Source: Phanerochaete sordida (lineage: Eukaryota > Basidiomycota > Agaricomycetes > Polyporales > Phanerochaetaceae). Taken from it: a DNA stretch of 64,000 nt. The notes under the pieces are model-generated. The model was not told the DNA's origin, ran no database searches, and saw only the letters and a program-made list of their open reading frames with translations. The position numbers were made by a program, and so were the translations under genes. The DNA lies in contig BPQB01000016.1 in the NCBI GenBank assembly GCA_019973155.2, forward strand, positions 372,001 through 436,000, read 5' to 3'. Positions 54,761 to 64,000 of this stretch are shown piece after piece; position 1 is the stretch's first letter, and every line of letters starts with the position of its first letter.

Positions 54761-56245
54761 CGAGAATTTTGCATCGGAAGGCGTGGAGCACCAACAAGCA
54801 ACCGCCGCATGGAGCTCGCCGTTTCTCTCGTCGGGACAATGGTTTGACCCGTTCCTCCATTGACGAGAATTTAAGCATCTTCCGTTCGCCGAGAGATGCT
54901 AGTCGCCTTGTGTCCTGGAATGCGCAGCCCAGCCTGTCAAGTCACGGATCTCATCTCTCGATGCTGCCCTCTGCCTCATGCTCGTCGCCATGCGCCGTGA
55001 CAGGGCATCTCAAGAGACCTAACATAACGAGATGAAAGACGGAGAAGGTGACGAAGAGGCGGCATGGCTTGGTGGCAACCGCGTCTCCCGGGGCCTGGGC
55101 GCTACCTGGGCGCTTGGTTGCCATGGTTGCGCCTCCGCCCGCTTTGTGGCGAACGGTCATCTCCTCCATCCTTCATTCTCAAATTTTTGTGCCCTCAGCG
55201 TCGGATTGTGCTGTTATCACATGGAGAACAGCGCTGCTGCGTGATTGTGCGCAGGACGAGGAGTCTAGGAGCAAACCTGAACCAGAGTGGCAACGGCCGG
55301 AATGCAGACTCGGGGCGGGTCCAGTCTGCAGCATTTGGGTTCGTTGTTCTCAAACAAGCATTTTCAAACGTTCACAGCCTGAACTGACCTTTGCTTGCAG
55401 CCTGAGATTCATAGCTCGACATAGCCCACGGATGCTCGAACTATATTCTAGTGAGACAAACTTCGCGCCGTAAACAGTCCTTCTCAAGTACCCTCCGCAT
55501 TGCCCCGCGCGCGGTGCCTGGATCTGAGCCTTCCATGTTCCTGATGAGCAGGGTACGACGAGTACGTGAACGCTCGGGAAGCACTGCGTTCGCCTTCATG
55601 CGCCCAAAGGCTCTCATGGTGTTTGCGCGGTGCTCGCTCCGGCCCGGGCCCATACTCCTCACCGAGCCACTATTCGCGATGTTCTCCCTGACATCGACAG
55701 AAGCGCACTGGATTTTATGGAATACCTGCATCATGTGCTGACGGCAGTCTCTGATACTCCTCCTCAGCCCTGCATTCCACGTCTTAGCGAAGTTGACGGC
55801 CCTGTGCTCGGGAACGCGCCCGGTCTGGTGTCGCTCAATCCACGCCGCTGTCCACCTCCCCTGATGCGCGAAGAGAAGCCTCCTGAGCATCGTGGCGTCG
55901 TCGTGACAGTCTTCTATGGTGAGTGTAATCCAGCATGATCTGCCTTCCTCGCACTCATCCTTGCTCAAGATATTCGACGGCCTTCTGGAGGCGCCTGCTG
56001 CGCCGGGACTCGGAGTAGCGACCCTTCTCGCCCGCTCAGACGCGTGGTTAACGAGACTGAATTGCATCAGCATGACATTCCGGCAGACAATTAATTCCCT
56101 AGACCGTCCAAACCCCGCGCGGGGTACGCAGGCCAACGTGTTTCAAGCTCGCCCTGGCGTCGGTCTGGTTGGATTTGACGGCGCCGGACATGCTCTGCGC
56201 GCCGAGTAGAGGTCGGCAGGGTGCTCGCTGGCGTCGTCTGACGCG
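54761..56245. other. Intergenic with an unassigned coding-like stretch
   Basis: Between about 55450 and 55920 both strands are open for 100-230 codons (minus 55441-56136; plus 55630-55938 ending near a GTGAGT at 55919). The plus reading (for example DVLPDIDRSALDFMEYLHHV) ends at a canonical donor, suggesting an exon, but I find no partner. It may be a gene remnant. Confidence 0.3.
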
Positions 56246-56253
56246 TATATAAG
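56246..56253 (+). promoter_or_regulatory. TATA box of DUF3455 gene D
   Basis: TATATAAG, 65 bp before the ATG at 56311, followed by ACCTAGCGTCCC. Confidence 0.7.
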
Positions 56254-56310
56254 ACCTAGCGTCCCCCGCAGTCTTCATCGCAGCGGAAACCCTCCAGCGC
56301 GCAGCTCATC

Positions 56311-57262
56311 ATGCAGGCTCTCTCGAAACTTCTCTACGTCTTCACGCTCCTCAGCCTGACCTTCAGCGCCCTCGCTGTGCCCCACCTGCACAAGCGTCTC
56401 GCACCAGCCTGCGACCTCAGCCACGACGATATCAATACCGTCATCCCATCGAACATCAACGATGGCCAGGCCAAGCCGCTCCAGCCGGCCATTGCCGACC
56501 ACCCTACCTTCGTAGTCCTTGGCGTCGGCTACGCGAACTACACTTGCCAGGACGACGGCACCTGGTTGTAAGCATCATCTTGCGGCTCAGCGTTGCGCAT
56601 GGGCTAACGCTTCGCTCTCAGCGCGCTCGGCGGCCTTCTCGAGCTGTACGACCTCTCGTGCGTCGCGATCGAGGACCGCGAGGCGAAGACACAGGACGTG
56701 TACGAGCAGTGGGTCGCCGCAGACCCCAGCGTGACGGCCCTCGACATCATCCAGTCCGCACACTCGGACAGCGCGTACGCGTGGGGCCAGCACTACTGGG
56801 TCCCGGACCCGAACAGCCCCGGCGACGGCTCGTACAACCCCGAGTGGGACTTCGCGTCGACGGTGTACGGCGACGTGCTCGCGGGCACGAACCACGACGA
56901 CGCGTACCTCATCGGCTACCGCACCGGCATCGTGCCCGCGCCCGTCGACCCCGCGGACAACATCGAGTGGGTCACGCTCAGCGGATACACGAACGCGGCC
57001 GGAGAGCAGTACGGACACTTCGCGGATCAGGTCTTCCGCATCTTCTGCTATGGCGGCGTCTCGTCTGCGGGCTCGGTGCGTGCGCTTGTTTGCTGCGCTC
57101 TATGCTGGAATCTGACATGAACCCTAGTGCGGCGTCCCCGGCACTACGGGCACGTTCAAGACCGCCCTGAACTTCTGTGAGTGTCAAAACTGCAATTGAG
57201 CTTGCCGACACTGACTCTCCGACGCCTTAGGGTACTATGGTGGTGCCTTTGCCACCGACTGA
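56311..57262 (+). CDS. Secreted DUF3455 protein, divergent copy D
   Basis: Exons 56311-56567, 56622-57075, 57128-57176 and 57231-57262 give 263 residues. A signal peptide (LLYVFTLLSLTFSALAVP) ends near a KR site (HLHKRLAPACD), a possible Kex2 cleavage point. Family landmarks are recognisable but changed: GYANYTCQDDGTW, LYDLSCV, GQHYWVPDP, NPEWDFAS, NIEWVTLSGYTNA, VFRIFCYGGVSSAGS and ALNFWYYGG. The ends of exon 2 and the three intron phases match the other copies, so it belongs to the same family, but identity is clearly lower. It has lost the SGKIFAKWDF block (PGDGSYNPEWDF instead). It is probably the oldest paralogue here. Confidence 0.8.
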
Positions 57263-58559
57263 GCGGAGGGTTTCCGAAGGGGTGCATTTTCGTTTCATTC
57301 AGAGTCGGTGTTAATCGTGGCTCAGCTCAGCTTGAATCTGGTGAATGTGTCAGGGAGCTACGTGTAATGCCATATTTTGGTCTACCACTATCCTTTTGCA
57401 TCGACCATCGGCTGTTCGACGGCGCTCGCCTAATGCCAGAGTACGCACCTTTCTCTGCTCAAAGTCAGAATTCCTCGGGGCCCTGGAGTGTATAGAACCG
57501 ACGCACACAGAAACAACATATGATGCTTATGTGGAGGCGAAGGACGCTGGCTTCTTTGCACCGACCCTGGTCCTGCACGACCAAATTGGCGAGTCAGGAC
57601 CTTCGAGAACCTCGCTGGAACGACTGCGTAAGCTACAGCGCTATGCGCGATCCTTAAGCTTACTTATCCAGATCAGCAAAGTCAAAGTAGTTGAACTCGA
57701 ATCACTATGGAACGAAGGGTACATAGGGTACGATATTCGGTGTCGCCTCGTTCGTATACCGCACAGCGCGAGCGGTGTCCTCGGCCTTGCGGCCCGAGCG
57801 CCGAAGCCAACTGGCTGCTCTCAAAAGACGCCCAAAGACAAGCTTCTCTTCGACCACGACCACCGTCCACCGAGTCGCAGCACAACATACAGGCAATGTA
57901 TCTTTGGTGTGACGCAATAAATCCATCTTGACACGGACATGCTAATGTATATCCCAACCAGCGAGCACAGAGCTCGACGGCCGCGCGTACGCTCCGCCCG
58001 CGTCTCGCCCGCACGGCGAGGCTGTCAACGACGATCCAACGTATAATTAACCTCTATGTGCGAGGTATTCTTGGCTATGGCAGTTCTAGGGTTGCGGCCA
58101 GCCAGACGATATGCGGCTCAGACAAGGCATGTCGGCGCGTTCTGGGGCCATCCGAGTTTGTGTCGGCATCCTGAAGGCAGTCAGCAATGCCTCCGCGGCA
58201 CGGATTCCGACGTCCGGCTACTGCCTTCAAGAATGCTTCTATCGTCAGTGCTGCGCGGAGAGCTGAGCCACGTCACTGAAGGGGACCAGTACACGCTGTC
58301 GCTGGTCCGTCGACCATTTTTCCCAAGCGAAAGCCGGCAGTCACCCATGATTCACATGATAAATCGCTGCAAGGTCATCACTGGCTTTTTCAGAAGTCAC
58401 TTTCTTGACAGCACTGTCATGGAGACTATTGGCAAGGTCTTCAGACCGTTCCCCTCCCCTTTCCGCAGACGAGGTCATCCAAAGCTTGCGCGAGCAACCT
58501 AACGAGCGGGTCTATCTGGTCGAGCAAGAACTTGACCCATCGCCGCGCTGTTGAGTACC
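57263..58559. other. Intergenic, no assignable gene
   Basis: Plus-strand frames of 191 (57345-57920) and 148 codons (58056-58502) are open but show no domain. They may include decayed 5' parts of the DUF3455 relic that follows, although I cannot align them to the family. Confidence 0.35.
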
Positions 58560-58786
58560 TCTAATGACGAACAGGCCCCGAACGCGGTACGTAGCTCGAT
58601 TGCCTTTCTACCACAGTACCACCTGACCAACGAGAGTGCTTGCAGACCTGCACTCCGGGCGCTGACCTCGCTGCTAAGTCAACGTTGAATTCCTGTATGT
58701 ACCGCGAGATCTTCGGTCAGGGAAGCTCTCTGATGATTGAATCGATAGGGTACCATCATGGAGCGTGGAACGACACCAGGTTTTAA
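58560..58786 (+). pseudogene. Relic 3' end of a DUF3455 gene
   Basis: EQAPNA followed by GTACGT at 58587, an acceptor at 58645, then exon 58646-58694 (TCTPGADLAAKSTLNS), a GTATGT intron and exon 58749-58786 (YHHGAWNDTRF and stop). These are the last two exons of the DUF3455 gene structure with both splice junctions kept. The closest in the window is copy B (ACTPGADLQVKSTLNF). The signal peptide, exon 1 and nearly all of exon 2 are gone. Confidence 0.8.
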
Positions 58787-59611
58787 CTACAGAGACTAGC
58801 GCGTCGCCGCGGAGGCGAAGTGGGTCGGACTCGGAGTCGGTCGATAAAGCAGCCGAGGTTATGGATGGCAGTCATCCCGGCCTGCGATCCATCGCTGTCG
58901 TTCCTGCCCTTATCTACCATTCCTCCTGCCCACATCTTGCTACTGCAATCTCAGCTTAGCCTGTGCAATCTCCTGGGACACGGTTTCGTCTCCAGACACA
59001 CGCGCTTGGCAGGGACGGGACGCCCCAGCTGGTACCTTGGCAGAACGAATACGACGTCGATCGCGAGCTTCTCGTGCCGACAGACGAAGCTCGAAGGTTA
59101 TGTTTAACCTAACCTCCCTGTGCAGATCAGGGCTGGCGCGAGCTTACGCAGTCGTCTCGCCACGCTTCGCGTGCCGATCGTATACGGGAGCGCGCGCGAA
59201 GGACAGTGCCAGGGTCCGCCAGGGCCGCCGCGCCAGCTCTGGCGCGGCCGCCCCGCTCGATTGGCGGCTGCACTGCTTCGAGGTCTCAGACGGCGGCGAC
59301 CCTGCGGACGCCGACGATCGCGCGGTCGGACGCCGCGGCGGGCCCGGGAGAAGCGAGTGTGTGCCCGTGGGTGCGTGTGTGGGATGGAGAGAAGGCTGCT
59401 GCGTTGTGGGAGCGCTGTTCGGTTCTGGCAGTCTGCTGTCGCTTCGCTACATGTCTCACAGGATGCTAGGAGTGTATCTGCCACATGTATAAAGAGGCAT
59501 CGAGGAGTACATGACGTTCTCGAGAGGTCTAGCTATTAACCGTAGCAAAGAGTGGTAGCGATCCATGATTTTGACAAAGCCATGTACGCCCCCAGAGGTC
59601 TATTATCCATC
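58787..59611. other. Intergenic, GC-rich middle part
   Basis: Overlapping frames on both strands around 59040-59540 reflect local high G+C. No gene is called. Confidence 0.4.
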
Positions 59612-60563
59612 TCAGAAGATAGTGTCCGCCCAGTGACCACCATAGAACACTGGGTTAAGCAATGAGTACTTGCTATCAAGAGAGATGCGGGACACTTACG
59701 GAAGTCGAGGGTAGACTTGACCTGGAGGAAGTCGAAGTTAGGGCGGCAAGTCTGCGAAGGGCATAAGTCTACGGATCCAGCGCATACATGCATGAACAAC
59801 ATACCGTGTTCGGCGCCTGACCGCCGTTGGAGTTGATGCGGAAGACCTGGTCCGCGAGCTCGCCAGACTTCTGGCCATCGACGACGAGCACGGGCTCGAC
59901 GAGCCACGCCGAGTTGAACACGGGGTCGAACGGGTCGGGCACGACCGAGCTCTCGCTCGCGACGAGGAACGCGTGGTCCTTGTGCGTGTCGTTCGTCATG
60001 CGCTCGCTCGCGCCGAAGTCCCACTTCGCGAAGATCTTCCCGCTCGTCGCGTTCACGGGGTCCGCGACCCAGTAGTGGATGCCGAGCGCGACGCCCGGGC
60101 TCATCGACTCCGTCCACGAGACGATGTCGTCCGCCGTCACCGACGGCGGCGCGGCCTCCCACAGCCCCGCGATGAAGGACGTGAACGGCTTGTGGTGCTC
60201 GAGCGGCAGGCACGAGATGTCGTACAGGTACGTGATCGCGCCCGCAGGGCTGGAGGCAGGACGTCAGCGCGCACGGAAGCGAGACAGCCAAGAGACGTAC
60301 GCCCAGGTGCCCGCGTCACCACACGTGTAGTTCTGCACGCCGACGGAGAGCGCGGTGTACGTCGGGTACGTCGCAAACGTCTTGTTTGGGAAGGGCGTGC
60401 CGCCGTTGTCGTTGAGGTTCGGGGGCAGGACCGTCTCGACTAGGAACGGCTTGGTCGTGCAGATCGAGCCACCGGTAGGCCGGTTCGCGGGCGGGCTCTG
60501 CGCGCTCGCGCAGAGCGCGACGGAGAGGAGAGACACGATGGAGAAGAGCTTCGTGAAAGACAT
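59612..60563 (-). CDS. Secreted DUF3455 protein, copy E
   Basis: Exons 60563-60301, 60249-59805, 59751-59700 and 59649-59612 give 265 residues. Signal peptide MSFTKLFSIVSLLSVALCAS, then AQSPPANRPTGGSICTTKPF. Family blocks: GVQNYTCGDAG, YDISCLPLEHHKPFTSF, GIHYWVADP, SGKIFAKWDF, NSAWLVEPVLVVDG, RINSNGGQAPNT and FYGGHWADTIF. It is close to copy F, which lies head-to-head 2.9 kb away and has nearly the same mature N-terminus, and to copy B in the 3' half. The promoter block is shared with B and F. The last intron uses GTAAGT after a TTCC rather than TTCT, changing the usual NFW to DFL. Confidence 0.85.
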
Positions 60564-60624
60564 GGATCTGCTTCTGCTGAAGATGCCAAGAGCAGTGGAG
60601 AACTATCCGTAACCGACATCCATG

Positions 60625-60650
60625 TTTTATACAGCAAAGACGGGCCTAAA
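60625..60650 (-). promoter_or_regulatory. Promoter block of DUF3455 gene E
   Basis: On the minus strand TTTAGGCCCGTCTTTGCTG followed by TATAAAA, about 63 bp before the ATG. Same arrangement as in copies B and F. Confidence 0.65.
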
Positions 60651-63369
60651 GTGCGCGATGAGCCTTGCGCACCTTGCAGTACAGCACGTAGAGCAGTACC
60701 TCACCTGTACCCGGTCCGTCATGGTAGAGCAGTCATCAACGCCGTCGGAGACAGGTAGGCACAGGGACGTGCGGGCGGCGGAACCACGTCTGATCTTCCG
60801 TGTGGACGCGTTCTCGTAACTGCCTCATAAGGTTCTTGCTACTGAATTACAAATGCCGCCAGCGGTGATGTCGTCCCTTTGAGTCACATAGCATCTGAAG
60901 GTATGCTAAGACTACAGTATATGAAGTTGAGGAAACGTGCGTAAGTGGCTGAGAAGCACTGTGGATGTGCAGCTGAAGGTTCATACCGTTGTCGCTTCTG
61001 CAACAGTCTGTCCACAGGCTCGACGCGCACGCGAGCCCGGCCGAGCTGTCTGGAGCGCAAAGTGTGCGATGCTCCGCACAGACCATCGGAGCCGGGCGCA
61101 CTGCGTTCGCCGCGTGGGCCGCTCGCGAGGCCTTCTGGTAGGCGTTTTTGCCTCAACCAGTATCACCATCCGCGCTGGCGACGACGAGCAGAGATCGCAA
61201 AACACCACGCCGGTAGGGCGGTCACGCACGGGTATTCAATGCATACCAGAGTTCCGCATTGTTGGTGCATGGGCTTCTGGACTGCGGACGATGAGCGCGG
61301 CCGGGAAAGAAGCATCCACGCAATGCCAAGAGGCCAGTGCTGGGATAGCACATGGGCTACAGATGCTAATTATACTGTATTCAGCCTGTGTGCAGCGTTA
61401 AAGAAGTGCCGGGTAAGACGGAAACTTACGCAAATTCTGTAGGGGAGGGCGAAGAATCTTGCACAGTTTCGAGGCTGCCAGTCCTATCGCGAACGTTGCA
61501 GGGCTTCACGCCGGCGTCACGACCTGTAGATGCTGCGTCAGGGACGTAGCTTTCAGTGAGGCAAATAGTAGGAGATAGGACGGGAGGCGTACCTGGACCC
61601 AGGGTGGCGTAGCGGAAGCTTCCTCAGCGGTGGCCGGTTTCCCAGCCCGGCCTCTGCACGAGGAAGAGCGACCGTTAACGTAGGAGGGCCGCAGGTTGAT
61701 CACGACAACAATTAGAGTCGCTCATATTCGTTCATGGAAGATACGAACATTGTGAGTCGCCGAGAGGCTGGTCGTGTGGTACATCGTCGTGGAGGAGCAA
61801 CATCGATGATGAGTGGGAAAGGATCGTCCTTGGAGGCTAGCTAGGCAGACCCTTCTCAGGCGCCTTTCCATGATTGGCTGTGGATCAATAGTAGACGCCG
61901 ATATGCCCAAACCTGGCAGAAATAAGCCTCGTTGCTCTTGCTTCATACCACCAACGATGATTCGCGCGAAAGCCGGCCCCTGTCCGCTCTTTTTGCGCGT
62001 TCCCGGCCTCTGGTAACCCGCACCGACGATAATCGCGGCCTTACAATGTTCACAGCCCGTGACGGCAACCGGCAGGTCGTGCGACTTTAGTTGCGAAATC
62101 GTTGTCCCACACAGGGCCCCGTGCAAAGGCATCTCGGCGAGGAGCTCGTAACGGACTGCCATGTCTCCCTCGTTGCTTCTCTTACCGGCGCACAGCTCCG
62201 CGTATCACGCGGGAAATCTATGACCTCCGCTTTGCAACCCTGACAGCCCGTCGGATGGGCTGCAGAAGCTCCCTTGAAAGGATACGATTGGGCTTTATGC
62301 GATGGTCAAGGTGAGTTTATCTTTTACTGAGGCTTTCGGGATTAAATTCTAACATAGACTCGGTATGGTGATACAGCTAGGCCATCTTTCACTGACACAG
62401 TTTTGCTACACAATATGCGCTTACACGTCCACGATCGAAGAGGCATACTATCTGGTAAGTAACGCGGCAGAAGATACGATCCTCGCTGAATCGTGCGAGC
62501 AGAATGCTTCCTCACTTCTTTCTCGATGACCTACCGGGTACCTGCTTCGTAGCGAACGCACGAATGCCTCAAAGCGCTGCACGATGTCGTGCTCACGGAC
62601 TTGCGCTCGGACTTTCCGAGAACCGGCCGAGGCACTCGTCCAATCACCTGCGCGCCGCCGACTTTGTATGTGGACCTTGCGCTGGCTCGCGGGACGGGCG
62701 GAGAAGAAGACTTCCGCCGTCGTAGGTAAGGTGGCTAGGATCGCAAAATCCAGGCCAGACCGCCTGTTAAGGCCGGATAGGGCCGACAGCTCGGCCAGAC
62801 CGCCCATGATCGCTAGAGCAACTTTGGCGAGCCTGCTGCAACGCGGGCGGACACTTCCGAGCCCTGCACTGTTAGATCCCTTCCACGAGCGATGACAATG
62901 GTGGGCCATCTGGGGGGGCTTCTGTGAACGTGGGTCGCCCTTGCCGTGTAGTATTCGCCCGCTCGTTCGCATGATCTGACGTCCAGGGCTACAGGATTTG
63001 AGCAATATGTTCTGCGTCTCGATTGCGAAGCAAGTCAGATCTGCCAGACGGCCAAACGTCCGACAGCCAAAGTCTGCCGTTCTTGTTCCTCCATCAAATG
63101 CGCTCTGACCATCTGTACCCGTGTAGAACTGAATACGCATCCGGAATGGAGCGAGCGCACGGCCACGCTTCGCCGCCGAGCATATCGTAAACGGACACTA
63201 GGCACGATGCGTCCAACGTTCTCACCTCGTGTAAGCGAGGCGTGCTTCCCCCGCCCACACGTCCCTGTACCCACCTGTCACCGCGGTCGCCTTGCAACGC
63301 GACCTCTTCGGACCGGTGGTGCGTACGCTCGTGCTGTAGCATTGTTGTTCAACTTGGCTGATCCTACCC
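60651..63369. other. Long intergenic region between DUF3455 genes E and F
   Basis: 2.7 kb without an assignable gene. Frames of 130-230 codons occur (60945-61442 plus, 61722-62162 minus, 62448-63140 minus), none with a domain, signal peptide or convincing splice pattern. It must hold the distal promoters of the two divergent DUF3455 genes. Confidence 0.35.
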
Positions 63370-63393
63370 TCTAGGTCCGTTACACGATATAAG
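63370..63393 (+). promoter_or_regulatory. Promoter block of DUF3455 gene F
   Basis: TCTAGGTCCGTTACACGATA followed by TAAG: an upstream CTAGGTCCGT element and a TATAAG box 64-71 bp before the ATG. It is the counterpart of the blocks of copies B and E. Confidence 0.6.
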
Positions 63394-63456
63394 ACTCGAA
63401 GCCAACATGCAGCATCCTTCAGTGCTCCGACGGCCATTTCGGAACGCTTCCCCATC

Positions 63457-64000
63457 ATGTCCTTCGCGAAGCTGCTCTCAGCTCTTTCTCTCCTCTCCGT
63501 CGCGCTCGTTGTCGACGCGCAGTCACCACCGGCCAATAGGCCATCTGGAGGCTCGATCTGCACGACCAAGCCGTTCTTGGTCGAGACGGTCCTGCCAGCG
63601 AACCTCAACAGCCACGGCGGCACGCCCTTCCCGAAGCAGACGTTCGCCAAGTACCCGACGTACACTGCGCTGTCCGTCGGCACGCAAAACTACACGTGCT
63701 CTTCGGCGGGAAAGTGGGCGTGCGTATTCCTTCATCGTTTTACCTTGAAGCGCGCTGACGTTTTGCTGTCTAACAGGCCTGCGGGTGCGATCACGTACCT
63801 CTTCGACATCTCGTGCCTCCCGCTCGAGCACCACAAGCCCTTCACGTCCTTCGTCGCGGGCCTCTGGGACAACACGCCGCCGGTCGTCACCGCGTCGGAC
63901 TTCGTCGCGCTCACGGAGAAGCTGAACCCGGGCGTCGCGCTCGGCGTGCACTACTGGATCGCGGACCCCGTGCACCCCAGCAGCGGCAAGATCTACGCCA
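63457..64000 (+). CDS. Secreted DUF3455 protein, copy F, cut by the window end
   Basis: Exon 1 runs 63457-63719 and exon 2 from 63777 to the window end. The signal peptide is MSFAKLLSALSLLSVALVVD, then AQSPPANRPSGGSICTTKPF, almost as in copy E. Family blocks seen so far: GTQNYTCSSAG, FDISCLPLEHHKPFTSF, GVHYWIADP and SSGKIYA. The 57 nt first intron has the same position and phase as in the other copies. The remaining part of exon 2 and two further exons should lie beyond 64000. Copies E and F are probably a recent inverted duplicate pair. Confidence 0.85.
   Translation, partial: MSFAKLLSALSLLSVALVVDAQSPPANRPSGGSICTTKPFLVETVLPANLNSHGGTPFPKQTFAKYPTYTALSVGTQNYTCSSAGKWACVFLHRFTLKRADVLLSNRPAGAITYLFDISCLPLEHHKPFTSFVAGLWDNTPPVVTASDFVALTEKLNPGVALGVHYWIADPVHPSSGKIYA

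Noticed and set aside
55441..56136. 231-codon minus-strand ORF
   Set aside because: No domain or splice support; the opposite strand reads equally well and ends at a canonical donor, so strand and reality are both undecided.

Overview
The window looks like nuclear DNA of a filamentous basidiomycete, most likely an agaricomycete (mushroom or bracket fungus). Genes are close together, rich in G+C and cut by many short introns of about 45-70 nt with GTRNGT donors, CTNAC-type branch sites and YAG acceptors. The recognisable proteins (Bud6/Aip3, mitochondrial uL23, a Crh-like GH16 enzyme, a Con-6 protein, a CBM19-like secreted protein, fungal DUF3455 secreted proteins) fit this. I found no tRNA, rRNA, CRISPR array or recognisable reverse transcriptase, integrase or transposase.

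Layout. 0-1.3 kb: 3' part of an acidic low-complexity gene. 1.9-3.3 kb: diverged tandem repeats. 4.0-4.3 kb: small secreted repeat peptide. 5-19.7 kb: a dense block of conserved genes (F-box-like protein, Dcr2-type phosphatase, uL23m, Crh-like GH16, Bud6, LRR/F-box-like protein, coiled-coil protein). 21-31.5 kb: looser accessory DNA with three secreted DUF3455 genes, palindromic repeats and a Con-6 gene. 32.3-36.5 kb: Rqt4/TRIP4-type zinc finger protein and a membrane-anchored aspartic protease.

36.4-51.3 kb is the unusual part. Two direct copies of a 1.7 kb segment lie 13,237 bp apart. The left copy starts inside exon 1 of the protease gene, and the first ~860 bp of the two copies look identical. 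Between them is a very GC-rich island with arginine-rich open frames on both strands. In its middle is a 1.7 kb array of ~100 bp units that read, on the minus strand, as serial short exons separated by introns with nearly identical 5' halves. I could not assign any gene in the island to a family.

51.3-64 kb: a CBM19-like secreted protein, then three more DUF3455 genes (the last cut by the window end) and the two-exon relic of a seventh. The DUF3455 genes share intron positions. Three of them also share a promoter block 5' of the TATA box. This is a local gene family expansion with birth and decay.

Exon coordinates were worked out by hand from splice motifs and reading frame. For most genes the summed exons are a multiple of three and rejoin a coherent protein; uncertain joins are stated in the entries.
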